42,399 bases of DNA from Haemophilus paracuniculus (GCF_002015115.1 NZ_MUYA01000010.1:1-42399), one strand, 5' to 3'. Counted from the stretch's first letter, positions 27,236 through 36,192 are shown. Numbers and translations are program-made. The notes: generated by a model from the letters alone, not told the origin.

Positions 27236-29230
27236 ATGCTCACATTTTTGACTCGTTCCCCCTTTTGGATTGCCCTTGCGTGGCTGGCGTTTGCGGTGTT
27301 GCCCTCGCAAGCCTTGCATTATGGCTGGGCGGAATCTACCCCTGCTGAACGCTGGCAGGCAATGGGCTGGAACGGGGCAGGGCTGGCGTGGTCGTGGTTC
27401 GGCTCGTTGGCGTTATTTTGCTTTTCCCCTCGCATTGCTTCCCTCAAAAAACGCAGTTGGATTGAATTAGCTCTGGTCGGCGTGATTGCCTTGTGGCTGT
27501 TCGGCTCGGCAAAATGGGCGAATTTTCCTCTTGGTTATGCGGTGATTTTTCTGCTGATCGCCCTCGGGGTGGTGGCGGTAAATGCGTTAGCGAGATTGTC
27601 TTTTTTAGGTGGTGATCGCTTTCTACTATCCACTTTCTTGTTAGTGTCGCTGTTGGTCGGCGGGGCGATTTTATATCCGATTTTATCGGTGTTGATTACC
27701 CTGTTTGAGGGCGAGCCTTGGGCGATTTTGCAACAATATTACTTGTTACGTTTGATTTTTAATTCCCTTAGCGTTTCCGCCACGGTGGGCGTTTTCGCCA
27801 CTTTTTTCGGCTTTGCTTTCGCCCTTTATACCACTCGCATTGCCAAACGCGGGCGTTGGGTGGGCAAATTTTTGTCGATTTTGCCAATGGTTACGCCACC
27901 CTTTGTGGTGGGGCTGGGCGTGAGTTTAATGCTTGGGCGTTCGGGCTATCTCACCCCGTTTTTGGTCGATTATTTCGGTTTTAGCCAAAATTGGCTTTAC
28001 GGTTTTAATGGGATTGTGATTTCCCACACCCTTGCCCTCACACCAATGGCGTTTATGATGTTAGAGGGAGCGTTACGCGCAATGAATTCCACCCTCGAAG
28101 AAGCGAGTTATAGCCTGCGAGCCAGCCGTTGGCAAACCTTTAAAGGGATCATTTTTCCGTTACTCAAACCTGCCTTGGCTAATGCGTTTTTGGTGGTTTC
28201 GGTGCAATCCTTGGCGGATTTCAGCACCCCCTTTGTGCTTGGGGGGAATTTTGATGTGCTGGCAAGCCAAATCTATTTTTATCTGGTGGGAACGCAACTG
28301 GATTACGCTTCGGCAAGTCTGCTCGGCACGATTTTGTTGGCGTTTTCGTTGATGATTTTTCTGATTCAATATTATTGGATCGGGCGGAAATCCTACGTTA
28401 CCGTCTCGGGGCGAGGTTATCGGGGCAAAATGCAACCCCTTGCAAGGGGTATGATTTGGCTGATTTTTGCCTTGTTGATCCTCTGGGGCGGTTTTACCCT
28501 GTTGCTGTACGGCTCAATTTTTTACGGCAGTTTCACCGTAAACTGGGGAGTGGATCACACGTTCACTCTCAAAAATTACCTCAAATTATTCGGGCAGGGG
28601 CTAAATCAAGGGGCGTTTCCCTCTTTAATTCAAACGGTGCTGTATGCCTTGATTGCCGCACCGCTCACTGCCATTTTCGGCTTTCTGTTGGCTTATCTGT
28701 TAAAGCGAAAACGATTTTGGGGGCGGCAGGGGATTGAATTTATCGCCTTGCTCTGTTTTGCCGTACCGGGTACGGTGGCGGGGCTTTCCTATGTGGTGGC
28801 GTTTAACCACGCCCCCCTTTATTTGACGGGAACGGGGGCGATTATTGTGCTTTCAATGGTAATGCGAAATATGCCGATTGGAATGAGGGCTTGCGTAGCA
28901 GGCTTAGAGCAGATCGACAAAGCCCTTGACGAAGCCTCGTTTTCCTTGAAAGGCAACAGTTTCCAAACCCTGCGAGGGGTTATTTTTCCGTTGCTCAAAT
29001 CGGCGTTATTGTCGGCGTTGGTAACCAGTTTCGTGCGTTCGATGACGACCATTAGTGCGATTATTTTCCTCGTTACCCCCAGCACAAGGGTGGCAACCTC
29101 TTTTATTTTAAATCGGGTGGAAGACGGCGACTACGGGCAAGCGGTGGCTTATGGGGCAACTTTAATTGTGGTGATGATGCTTATCATCGGGCTTTTTCAT
29201 TTATTACTGGGGCGAAAAAATGAAGATTGA
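27236..29230 (+). CDS. ABC transporter fused permease (AfuB/FbpB type)
   Basis: Inner-membrane permease of about 664 residues with two tandem permease domains, each of about six membrane segments. Two EAA loops mark the ATPase docking sites: EEASYSLRASRWQTFKGIIFP in the first half and DEASFSLKGNSFQTLRGVIFP in the second. The ATG at 27236 lies just after the uptake hairpin and has no clear ribosome binding site. A TTG at 27224 inside the stem is another possible start. The expected ATPase gene does not follow; a GNAT gene overlaps its 3' end by 11 bp. Confidence 0.85.
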   Translation: MLTFLTRSPFWIALAWLAFAVLPSQALHYGWAESTPAERWQAMGWNGAGLAWSWFGSLALFCFSPRIASLKKRSWIELALVGVIALWLFGSAKWANFPLGYAVIFLLIALGVVAVNALARLSFLGGDRFLLSTFLLVSLLVGGAILYPILSVLITLFEGEPWAILQQYYLLRLIFNSLSVSATVGVFATFFGFAFALYTTRIAKRGRWVGKFLSILPMVTPPFVVGLGVSLMLGRSGYLTPFLVDYFGFSQNWLYGFNGIVISHTLALTPMAFMMLEGALRAMNSTLEEASYSLRASRWQTFKGIIFPLLKPALANAFLVVSVQSLADFSTPFVLGGNFDVLASQIYFYLVGTQLDYASASLLGTILLAFSLMIFLIQYYWIGRKSYVTVSGRGYRGKMQPLARGMIWLIFALLILWGGFTLLLYGSIFYGSFTVNWGVDHTFTLKNYLKLFGQGLNQGAFPSLIQTVLYALIAAPLTAIFGFLLAYLLKRKRFWGRQGIEFIALLCFAVPGTVAGLSYVVAFNHAPLYLTGTGAIIVLSMVMRNMPIGMRACVAGLEQIDKALDEASFSLKGNSFQTLRGVIFPLLKSALLSALVTSFVRSMTTISAIIFLVTPSTRVATSFILNRVEDGDYGQAVAYGATLIVVMMLIIGLFHLLLGRKNED

Positions 29231-29492
29231 ACACTATCCTGAACAGCAACTTTTTGTATATGTGAATGAAGCAGGGCAGCAAGCGGGTAGATTGCGTTAT
29301 CGTTTTATTTCAGCGGATAAAATTGACGTTTTTTCTACGGTGGTTGAGCCAGCCTTTCAAGGCAAAGGGATTGCGGGTGAATTATATGCGGCGATGATTG
29401 CATTCGTGCAACAACAGCAATGCAAAGTAAAACCGAGTTGTAGCTACATTGAAAAACGAATGGAACGCTCACACCCCGATTTAATCGCTTAA
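29220..29492 (+). CDS. Small GNAT-family N-acetyltransferase (YjdJ-like)
   Basis: The 90-residue protein has the short GNAT fold. The acetyl-CoA loop is VVEPAFQGKGIAGELYAAMIAF, with QGKGIA as the pyrophosphate-binding turn. CSYIEKRMERSHPDLI at the C-terminus is typical of the YjdJ/Acetyltransf_CG group. Substrate unknown. It starts inside the permease gene, so it is probably translated from the same transcript. Confidence 0.85.
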   Translation: MKIEHYPEQQLFVYVNEAGQQAGRLRYRFISADKIDVFSTVVEPAFQGKGIAGELYAAMIAFVQQQQCKVKPSCSYIEKRMERSHPDLIA

Positions 29493-29538
29493 ATATGAAA
29501 TTCTACAAAAAATGCTAGATTTTAACCGTGAAATTTGG

Positions 29539-29544
29539 TATAAA
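29539..29544 (+). promoter_or_regulatory. Predicted -10 of rpsB
   Basis: TATAAA preceded by TGG (extended -10) lies about 195 bp upstream of rpsB and would give a long leader. The -35 is weak. Confidence 0.5.
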
Positions 29545-29629
29545 ACGCACCGTTTTTTGCCTCAAATTGATTGTGGCTAAAAAACATTCACATTTATCTT
29601 TTAACACTAAAACACACACATATCACTCA

Positions 29630-29735
29630 CTAAGCATCGGGGTGCTGATTTTCAGTTGATTGTCTTAGGATATGTGGAGGCTAAACCCCGTTCTGTCTTT
29701 CATAAGTGGCAGAACAAACAACCAAAAAAGGAAAA
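29630..29735 (+). promoter_or_regulatory. Structured rpsB leader, candidate S2 autoregulatory element
   Basis: The leader contains a GTTCTG/CAGAAC stem (29690-29715) and GGGG at 29639-29642 that can pair with CCCC at 29686-29689, near the segment GGATATGTGGAGGC. S2 represses rpsB-tsf through a conserved structured leader in E. coli; position and architecture agree, but the fold was not computed. Confidence 0.5.
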
Positions 29736-29740
29736 TTCTT

Positions 29741-30451
29741 ATGGCACAAGCTTCTATGCGCGATATGCTTAACGCAGGCGTTCACTATGGTCACCAAACT
29801 CGTTACTGGAACCCAAAAATGAAACCATTCATTTTCGGTGCGCGTAACGGTGTTCATGTTATCAACCTTGAAAAAACGTTACCACTTTTCAATGAAGCAT
29901 TAGCAGAATTGACACGCATTTCAAGCAACAACGGTAAAATCCTTTTCGTAGGGACAAAACGTGCAGCGTCTGATGCAGTTAAAGCAGCAGCAGTAGATTG
30001 CCAACAATTCTATGTAAACCACCGCTGGTTAGGTGGTATGCTCACCAACTGGAAAACCGTTCGTCAATCAATCAAACGCTTAAAAGATTTAGAAGCACAA
30101 ACCCAAGACGGTACTTTCGATAAAATCACGAAAAAAGAAGCGTTAATGCGTACTCGTGAACTCGAAAAATTAGAGTTAAGCCTTGGCGGTATCAAAGATA
30201 TGGCAGGTCTTCCAGATGCGATCTTCGTTATCGGTGCGGATCACGAACACATCGCAATCAAAGAAGCAAATAACTTAGGTATCCCTGTATTTGCTATCGT
30301 TGATACTAACTCTAACCCAGATGGCGTAAACTACATCATTCCGGGTAACGATGACGCAACGCGTGCAATCCAACTTTACTTAGATTCAGCAGTAGCTGCA
30401 ATCAAAGAAGGTAAAGGTGCGAACGTTGAAGCTGAATTAGCAGCGGAATAA
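29741..30451 (+). CDS. rpsB: 30S ribosomal protein S2
   Basis: Small-subunit ribosomal protein of 236 residues. It begins [20 protein letters not shown], with the conserved [21 protein letters not shown] and [16 protein letters not shown]. The ATG at 29741 follows AAGGAAAA; an in-frame reading from 29672 would translate the leader and is rejected. Codon use is highly biased. It is followed by an attenuator-like hairpin and tsf. Confidence 0.98.
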   Translation: MAQASMRDMLNAGVHYGHQTRYWNPKMKPFIFGARNGVHVINLEKTLPLFNEALAELTRISSNNGKILFVGTKRAASDAVKAAAVDCQQFYVNHRWLGGMLTNWKTVRQSIKRLKDLEAQTQDGTFDKITKKEALMRTRELEKLELSLGGIKDMAGLPDAIFVIGADHEHIAIKEANNLGIPVFAIVDTNSNPDGVNYIIPGNDDATRAIQLYLDSAVAAIKEGKGANVEAELAAE

Positions 30452-30494
30452 TCGTTATTAAGGCTCGCCCTTAACACAATTCATCATTTGTGAG

Positions 30495-30520
30495 GCAGGG
30501 GCGGAAATGTCCCTGCTTTC
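30495..30520 (+). terminator. Attenuator-like hairpin between rpsB and tsf
   Basis: GCAGGG (30495-30500) pairs with CCCTGC (30511-30516), followed by TTTC. The short stem suggests partial termination within the operon. Confidence 0.5.
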
Positions 30521-30556
30521 ATTTATCTTTAAATTCAACTCTTTGAGGAATAAAAA

Positions 30557-31408
30557 ATGGCTGAAATTACAGCATCTCTCGTAAAAGAACTTCGTGAGCG
30601 TACTGGCGCTGGTATGATGGAATGTAAAAAAGCGTTAGTAGAAGCGAATGGCGATATCGAATTAGCTATCGACAATATGCGTAAATCGGGTCAAGCAAAA
30701 GCAGCGAAAAAAGCTGGTAACATCGCCGCAGAAGGCGTGATCTTAGCGCGCGTGGCAAACGGTTTCGGCGTATTAGTTGAAATGAACTGCCAAACTGACT
30801 TCGTAGCAAAAGACGCTGGTTTCTTAGAATTAGCGAACGAAGTTGCAGATTACGCAGCAGCAAACAAAGATATTTCAATCGAAGCATTAGCTGCACAATT
30901 TGAAGAAAAACGTGTCGCATTAGTGGCGAAAATCGGTGAAAATATGAACATTCGCCGTGTGAAATTCTTAGAAGGCAACGTGATCGCACAATACTTACAC
31001 GGTGCGAAAATCGGTGTATTAGTGGCTGGTGAAGGTTCAGAAGAAGAGTTAAGAAAAGTGGCAATGCACGTTGCGGCTTCTAAACCTGAATTCGTAAACC
31101 CAGAAGACGTTTCTGCGGAAGTGGTGGCAAAAGAGCGTGAAATCCAAATCGAAATCGCAATGAACTCTGGCAAACCAAAAGAAATCGCAGAGAAAATGGT
31201 TGAAGGCCGTATGGCGAAATTCACTGGCGAAGTTTCATTAACGGGTCAGCCGTTCGTAATGGATCCATCACAATCAGTAGGCAGCTACTTAAAATCAGTA
31301 AACACCTCTGTGTCTAACTTCATCCGCTTAGAAGTGGGCGAAGGTATCGAGAAAGTGGAAGAAGATTTCGCCGCAGAAGTAGCGAAAATCACTGGCGGAA
31401 ACGCTTAA
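30557..31408 (+). CDS. tsf: Elongation factor Ts
   Basis: Nucleotide-exchange factor for EF-Tu. 283 residues. The N-terminal UBA-like domain begins [27 protein letters not shown]. The EF-Tu contact motif [10 protein letters not shown] lies near residue 80. GAGGAATAAAA precedes the ATG. Highly biased codons. pyrH, next in the E. coli order, is found about 7 kb away on the other strand. Confidence 0.98.
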   Translation: MAEITASLVKELRERTGAGMMECKKALVEANGDIELAIDNMRKSGQAKAAKKAGNIAAEGVILARVANGFGVLVEMNCQTDFVAKDAGFLELANEVADYAAANKDISIEALAAQFEEKRVALVAKIGENMNIRRVKFLEGNVIAQYLHGAKIGVLVAGEGSEEELRKVAMHVAASKPEFVNPEDVSAEVVAKEREIQIEIAMNSGKPKEIAEKMVEGRMAKFTGEVSLTGQPFVMDPSQSVGSYLKSVNTSVSNFIRLEVGEGIEKVEEDFAAEVAKITGGNA

Positions 31409-31430
31409 TTCTTTCTCTCATTGAAAGACC

Positions 31431-31458
31431 AAAAAAGCAGGCGAATGCCTGCTTTTTT
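31431..31458 (+). terminator. Terminator of rpsB-tsf
   Basis: AAAAAAGCAGGC and GCCTGCTTTTTT form a perfect 12-bp stem around GAAT. Confidence 0.93.
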
Positions 31459-31536
31459 ATTGCCTCATTTTTGAACAAACAAGCATCCATTCCCACAATC
31501 CAGTATCCACCTCACACGAAGGGAAATTTAAAGTTT

Positions 31537-31573
31537 TTGCACACTTGCACTATGCAACCATTTACACTAAAAT
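31537..31573 (+). promoter_or_regulatory. Promoter and candidate operator of higBA
   Basis: -35 TTGCAC (31545-31550), 17-bp spacer, -10 TAAAAT (31568-31573). A palindrome TTGCA-N3-TGCAA (31545-31557) covers the -35, and a further TTGCA lies at 31537-31541. These are candidate HigA sites. Confidence 0.65.
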
Positions 31574-31603
31574 AAAACCATCTTTTACTCTGTAATCAAC
31601 CCA

Positions 31604-31909
31604 ATGTTTAACCTCACTGTCAAACATTTTCGAGACGAAGCCCTTTACCGTTTCTATCAATACGGTGAAATCAGTCGAATGATTCCGACAAATCTCACCA
31701 ATGTTCTCGCTCGAAAACTCGATATGATTAACGCAGCGGAAAACCTGAATGACTTACGTTCACCGCCAGCTAATCGGCTCGAATTACTCGAACCCAAAGA
31801 GAACAAATACTATTCAATCCGAGTGAATAAGCAGTATCGGTTAATCTTCAAGTTTGAAGAGAATCAACTGTCAGATTTATACCTTGACCCACACAATTAC
31901 GATTTATAG
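31604..31909 (+). CDS. higB: HigB-family toxin of a type II toxin-antitoxin system
   Basis: 101-residue RelE/ParE-superfamily protein of the HigB (killer) type, expected to cut mRNA on the ribosome. NVLARKLDMINAAENLNDLRSPP and the C-terminal strands YYSIRVNKQYRLIFKF...DLYLDPHNYD fit the family. No strong ribosome binding site is seen. The toxin gene precedes the antitoxin gene, the usual hig order, with an 8-bp gap. Confidence 0.9.
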   Translation: MFNLTVKHFRDEALYRFYQYGEISRMIPTNLTNVLARKLDMINAAENLNDLRSPPANRLELLEPKENKYYSIRVNKQYRLIFKFEENQLSDLYLDPHNYDL

Positions 31910-31917
31910 AGGTAACA

Positions 31918-32241
31918 ATGAACATCACCCAACGTAAACCCACCCCTATTGGTGAAATCTTACAAGCGGAATTTCTTGAACCGCTTAACCTGAAAATTGG
32001 TGAATTAGCCGAAATTCTTGATGTACATCGCAATACGGCAAGTGCCATTATTAACAACAACACACGCCTTACCCCCGAAATGGCGCTTAAATTGGCGAAG
32101 GCGTTTGATACCACACCTGAATTTTGGCTCAATCTGCAAACGGCGGTGGATATGTGGGAACTCAGCCACAATTCACGCTTTCAGCAAAGCCTTGCAAAAG
32201 TGAAGATTGCCCACCAAGTTGCTTTCCCTACTTTTGCATAA
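31918..32241 (+). CDS. higA: HigA-family antitoxin
   Basis: 107-residue XRE-type helix-turn-helix protein that neutralises HigB and represses the operon. PTPIGEILQAEFLEPLNL leads into the helix-turn-helix (IGELAEILDVHRNTASAIIN), followed by TRLTPEMALKLAKAFDTTPEFWLNLQ, diagnostic of HigA. AGAGGTAAC precedes the ATG. A palindrome over the promoter is a likely binding site. Confidence 0.93.
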   Translation: MNITQRKPTPIGEILQAEFLEPLNLKIGELAEILDVHRNTASAIINNNTRLTPEMALKLAKAFDTTPEFWLNLQTAVDMWELSHNSRFQQSLAKVKIAHQVAFPTFA

Positions 32242-32265
32242 ATTCCCTCTACGCTCAATATAATA

Positions 32266-32315
32266 ACAAGCGGTCAGATAATGAAAATTTTTCAGAATCT
32301 CACCGCTTGTTTTTA
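32266..32315. terminator. Inverted uptake-sequence pair between higA and rng
   Basis: ACAAGCGGT (32266-32274) faces ACCGCTTGT (32302-32310), with further pairing of the adjacent AGAT/ATCT and T runs. It serves the convergent higA and rng genes. Confidence 0.75.
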
Positions 32316-33791
32316 CATTACCACTACATCAAACTGATCTTGATGATAGTCGGGTTCGATTTTGATTTCGACTTTTTTGCCGATGAAGACTTCCAGCTCT
32401 GCGAGGGAAGCGTGGCGTTCTTCGTTGATCAGGTATTCGGCAACGTTTTTGGCGGCGTAAACACGGATTTTTTCGGTGCTATATAGATGATGCACTCGCA
32501 CGATTTCGCGTAAAATTTCGTAGCAAACCGTTTCCAAGGTTTTGATTGTGCCACGTCCTTTGCAGGCTTCGCAGTCGCAGCAAAGCACTCTTTCAAGGCT
32601 TTCACGGGTGCGTTTGCGGGTCATTTCAACCAAGCCGAGTTGGGTAAAGCCGTTTACGTTGGTTTTGACCCGATCCCCTTTCAAGGCTTCTTGCAGGGAT
32701 TGCAACACCCGCTGGCGGTGTTCTTCCTCTTGCATATCAATAAAATCAATAATGATAATGCCGCCTAAATTCCGCAGTTGTAGCTGGTGGGCGATAGCTT
32801 GGGTTGCCTCAATGTTGGTGTTGAAAATCGTGTGGGCGAGGTTGCGATGCCCGACAAAAGCCCCCGTGTTAATATCAATGGTGGTCATCGCTTCGGTTTG
32901 TTCGATAATCAAATAACCGCCCGATTTCAAATTCACGCGTTTATCAAGGGCTTTTTGAATGCCCTCTTCCACGCCGTAAGCGTCAAACAGCGGTTGCGTG
33001 CCGCTGTATAAATAGACGTTATCGGTCAATTCGGGCATAAATTCGTTGAGAAATTCCCGCACCTGTTCAAAGGTCATTTTGGAATCGATCCGCACCGCAT
33101 TGATGTGCGTGCCGACAAAATCTCGCAACACCCGTTGAGCGAGGGCAAGCTCGCCATAAAGCATTGATTTGGAAGGGTATTTTGCCTTGCGTTCCATAAT
33201 TTTTCGCCAAAGACGTTTGAGGAAAACCGTGTCTTGATAGAGGCTTTCTTCGCTCACTTCTTCGGCGGCGGTTCGCACGATAAAACCGCCCAATTCATCG
33301 CAATAAGGCTCAACGAGAGCTTTGAGGCGGTTGCGTTCTTGCTCGCTTTCGATCCGTTGCGACACCCCAACGTGGCTATTTTCGGGCATAAACACGAGGT
33401 AGCGAGAGGGTAGAGTAATGTCGGTGGTGAGCCTCGCCCCTTTGGTGCCGAGGGGATCTTTCACCACTTGCACCACAATATCTTGCCCCTCTCGCACTAA
33501 TTCGCTGATGTCTTTGACGACAAACTGCTTTTTCTCGTTTTCATCGACACATTCGGTGTGGGAAACAATGTCGGAAGCGTGCAAAAAGGCGGCTTTTTCC
33601 AGCCCAATATCGACAAAGGTGGATTGCATACCGGGTAGCACACGGGTAATTTTGCCCTTGTAAATGTTGCCGACAATCCCTCGCTTCGCTTCTCGTTCGA
33701 TGTGAAGTTCTTTCAAAATGCCATTTTCGACCAACGCCACCCGTGTTTCGCTCGGGGTAACATTAACCAACAATTCCGTGCAGTTACACAT
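32313..33791 (-). CDS. rng: Ribonuclease G
   Basis: Endoribonuclease that matures the 5' end of 16S rRNA and degrades some mRNAs. 492 residues, close to H. influenzae. The S1 domain holds RGIVGNIYKGKITRVLPGMQ. The catalytic acidic residues lie in AMTTIDINTGAFVGHRN and IIIDFIDMQEEEHR. The zinc link is CCDCEACKGRGT. The ATG at 33791 (MCNCTELLVNVTPSETR) matches the family; a reading from 33866 crosses the upstream uptake hairpin and is rejected. Confidence 0.96.
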   Translation of the reverse strand: MCNCTELLVNVTPSETRVALVENGILKELHIEREAKRGIVGNIYKGKITRVLPGMQSTFVDIGLEKAAFLHASDIVSHTECVDENEKKQFVVKDISELVREGQDIVVQVVKDPLGTKGARLTTDITLPSRYLVFMPENSHVGVSQRIESEQERNRLKALVEPYCDELGGFIVRTAAEEVSEESLYQDTVFLKRLWRKIMERKAKYPSKSMLYGELALAQRVLRDFVGTHINAVRIDSKMTFEQVREFLNEFMPELTDNVYLYSGTQPLFDAYGVEEGIQKALDKRVNLKSGGYLIIEQTEAMTTIDINTGAFVGHRNLAHTIFNTNIEATQAIAHQLQLRNLGGIIIIDFIDMQEEEHRQRVLQSLQEALKGDRVKTNVNGFTQLGLVEMTRKRTRESLERVLCCDCEACKGRGTIKTLETVCYEILREIVRVHHLYSTEKIRVYAAKNVAEYLINEERHASLAELEVFIGKKVEIKIEPDYHQDQFDVVVM

Positions 33792-33829
33792 TTTTTGTCC
33801 TTTTACCAAAGGGTAGAAAATAGATAAAC

Positions 33830-33884
33830 ACAAGCGGTCTGATAAGCGAAAATTTATAAAAATCACGCTGATCAGACCGCTTGT
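33830..33884. terminator. Inverted uptake-sequence pair between bamE and rng
   Basis: ACAAGCGGTCTGAT (33830-33843) pairs with ATCAGACCGCTTGT (33871-33884). It would end the yejK-bamE transcript ahead of rng. Confidence 0.75.
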
Positions 33885-33896
33885 GGTTGCCTCAAA

Positions 33897-34238
33897 TTAG
33901 TTGGCAGGGGTGATCGGCTTGTCTAATTGAATGTCGCTTACTAACCCTTTTTTATCAAAGTAGATAAAAAGAGTGTGTTGAACAGGATTTTCGTAGCCGA
34001 TTCGTTTGATGAAAACGTAATCCCAGCGGTTTTGTTCAAACATATCTTTGAGAACAGGCGTGCCGAGTAAGTATTGCACTTGCTCACGGGTCATTCCCAC
34101 TTTCACTTGATCGATTTGATCTTGTTCGAGGTAGTTGCCTTGTGGCACATCAATGCGGTAAACCACTTTTTTCACGGTGGAACAGCCCGTTACGCTAAGG
34201 GCGAGTAGGGCGATTGCCAGTAATGATTTCTTTTTCAT
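33897..34238 (-). CDS. bamE: Outer membrane assembly lipoprotein BamE
   Basis: Component of the BAM complex that inserts beta-barrel proteins in the outer membrane. The signal peptide ends in a lipobox SVTGC with Cys19. The SmpA/OmlA fold shows VPQGNYLEQDQIDQVKVGMTREQVQYLLGTP and DRWDYVF-like residues (NRWDYVFIK). 113 residues, normal. AAAGGTTAATTT precedes the ATG. It lies 61 bp downstream of yejK on the same strand. Confidence 0.95.
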   Translation of the reverse strand: MKKKSLLAIALLALSVTGCSTVKKVVYRIDVPQGNYLEQDQIDQVKVGMTREQVQYLLGTPVLKDMFEQNRWDYVFIKRIGYENPVQHTLFIYFDKKGLVSDIQLDKPITPAN

Positions 34239-34299
34239 AAATTAACCTTTTGTTAATAAAAATTAGGCGAATCATACCGAAATTCGCCCCAAAATACCA

Positions 34300-35301
34300 T
34301 TATTTATTACGTTCGAGTTGATCACGCAAATTCGCAGGCAATCCTTTGATTGTCAAAGTGTCATTTAGTTCGTCCCAAATGATACGTTGGCTTAATAATT
34401 CTGCGTCAAAGCTGATCGTTACCCCTTTGCCCGAGCCTGAATATTTGGTTAAAGTTTTCAGGGCGTTGCGAACAGGGGGAATGTTTTCTTCCAAACCATA
34501 TTCTTGCGATTGGGTAAAATCCGCAAAATTTTGCTCGTTTAAGGTCGGCAAGTTTTCCGAAAGTTCGCTCAACGCAATTTCTTCGCCACTGTTGATTTGC
34601 CCTTTGCAATAATCAAACACCTGTTTTTTCACCGCTTGGGTTTGGCTGGCGTTTAGCTCGCCTTGCTCGCAATAATCGCTCACCGCTTGCAACAAGGTTT
34701 GGTTTTGCAGTTGTGGATTAAAACCCTCTTCGGCACTTAAAAAATCCATAAAGAAATCGGCAATTTTCCGCCCCACACGCCCCTTAATGAACGTGAGATA
34801 GCGGTTAGATTGCGCGTTAATTTTCAATTCCGTGAGGTTGATTCGGCAGGCAATATCGTATTGTGCAATATCGAGATATTCCGTGCGTTGAATTTCTAAT
34901 TTTTCGTCCACCAACATTGAGGCACGGCTGTCGATCAAGGCGATAAAGAGGTAATCCGTTGCCAAAAAGTTGTAACGACAGAGGATAAAAGTGCCGCCCG
35001 ATGCGAACGGATATTTCGCCAATTCTGTCGCCAACATCTTGGCACAACTATGGCTGAACGGCAGGAAATCCGTCTCTTGTTCCAACAGGCGGTTAAGCTG
35101 CTGGGCGAACACAGATTCTTCCTTAAACACCCCATAGGCTTTGGCTTTGCTTTGGTAAGCCTGATGAAGTTGCAACATCATCTGCTCAACTTCGTGGTTT
35201 ACCGTGAGTAGATTTTCGCGTAGCACCGTGTTGAGTTCAGGCGTTTCGCTGTTGGTTTGGTGTAGTTGGTGTAAAACAATTTCAGTAACGTTGATGCTCA
35301 T
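34300..35301 (-). CDS. yejK: Nucleoid-associated protein YejK (NdpA)
   Basis: Nucleoid-associated protein of the 37-kDa NA37/YejK family, 333 residues. The family start [15 protein letters not shown] and the internal [25 protein letters not shown] and [14 protein letters not shown] are conserved. Exact role is unclear; E. coli YejK interacts with topoisomerase IV and gyrase. No membrane segment. It precedes bamE on the minus strand. Confidence 0.92.
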   Translation of the reverse strand: MSINVTEIVLHQLHQTNSETPELNTVLRENLLTVNHEVEQMMLQLHQAYQSKAKAYGVFKEESVFAQQLNRLLEQETDFLPFSHSCAKMLATELAKYPFASGGTFILCRYNFLATDYLFIALIDSRASMLVDEKLEIQRTEYLDIAQYDIACRINLTELKINAQSNRYLTFIKGRVGRKIADFFMDFLSAEEGFNPQLQNQTLLQAVSDYCEQGELNASQTQAVKKQVFDYCKGQINSGEEIALSELSENLPTLNEQNFADFTQSQEYGLEENIPPVRNALKTLTKYSGSGKGVTISFDAELLSQRIIWDELNDTLTIKGLPANLRDQLERNK

Positions 35302-35369
35302 AGTTTTAATTAAAGTAATAAAGATAAATGGTTGGGTAGGGCGAAATTTTTCAGAATCCTACCCCTTGC

Positions 35370-35425
35370 ATTGGGACGCGAACATCGCGTCCCTACCGTA
35401 GGGACACCACGCTGGCGTCCTTTTT
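35370..35425. repeat. Intergenic palindromic element between sanA and yejK
   Basis: GGGACGCG (35373-35380) pairs with CGCGTCCC (35386-35393); GGGAC (35401-35405) and GTCC (35417-35420) form a second stem ahead of TTTTTT. A degenerate uptake-type hairpin (GGTAGG... / CCTACC) lies just before it at about 35336-35366. No gene in the 129-bp gap. Confidence 0.55.
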
Positions 35426-35430
35426 TGTAT

Positions 35431-36156
35431 TTATTTCGATTTGAGATCTTCTAGGGTTTCAGGTTTGGTGCCGAGTAGGTAATCCAGCACCATTCCCGTG
35501 CGGGCGAAAAATTCTCTCAACCGCACTTTGATGTAGCCCTGCGGATATTCCGCCACATAGCAAACGGCGTTGATGTTGTGGTATTTGGCGATAAATAAGG
35601 CACGTTCGCAATGGAATTTTTGGCTGACAATGGTAAAGGGTTGCACTTGATAAACTTTATCCGCTCGCACAATCGAATCAAGGGTGCGGTAGCCCGCAAA
35701 ATCTTGCTTGATAAGGCGATTTTCAATCCCCATTCGGCGAAGATCATTGGTCATCGTTTTCGGTTCGTTGTAGTAAGGGGTGCGGTTGTCGCCGCTCACG
35801 AGCAGATATTCCACCTTATCCGCTTTCATCAAGCGGTGGGCGGCTTCTAGGCGATATTTGTAATAGAGATTCGGCGAGCCTTGCGTATAGAATTTCGCCG
35901 TGCCTAGCACCACGGCATATTTGTTGGTGGGAAGTTTTTCAATATCGGTGTAAATTTTATCTCGTACTAAATAACTGGTAATTTGGTCGATCAACAGCAT
36001 CGTGATAAATAGCCCACAAACCGCAAAAAATCCCCATTTCATCAACCATAGGCTGATCTTTTTACATTTGGTAAAACGAGAGGAAGATAAAGATTGTGGC
36101 GTTTGATCGGTCATTAAGTGAGAATGATTTTTACGAGCTAAAAACGTGTCAAGCAT
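35431..36156 (-). CDS. sanA: SanA-like envelope protein (DUF218)
   Basis: Inner-membrane-anchored protein of up to 241 residues with one N-terminal membrane segment (about 38-58) and a periplasmic DUF218 domain. VVLGTAKFYTQGSPNLYYKYR, YLLVSGDNRTPYYNEPKTM, TLDSIVRADKVY and SQKFHCERALFIAKYH match E. coli SanA, which affects vancomycin sensitivity and the envelope barrier. The start at 36156 or Met15 at 36114 cannot be decided. It is divergent from metX. Confidence 0.88.
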   Translation of the reverse strand: MLDTFLARKNHSHLMTDQTPQSLSSSRFTKCKKISLWLMKWGFFAVCGLFITMLLIDQITSYLVRDKIYTDIEKLPTNKYAVVLGTAKFYTQGSPNLYYKYRLEAAHRLMKADKVEYLLVSGDNRTPYYNEPKTMTNDLRRMGIENRLIKQDFAGYRTLDSIVRADKVYQVQPFTIVSQKFHCERALFIAKYHNINAVCYVAEYPQGYIKVRLREFFARTGMVLDYLLGTKPETLEDLKSK

Positions 36157-36192
36157 AGCGAAGTTAGCAAAAATTGCAAGCGTTAAATTTTT

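Noticed and set aside
32124..32486. 120-codon ORF across the end of higA and the end of rng
   Set aside because: It overlaps two real genes and the terminator between them, and has no family resemblance.
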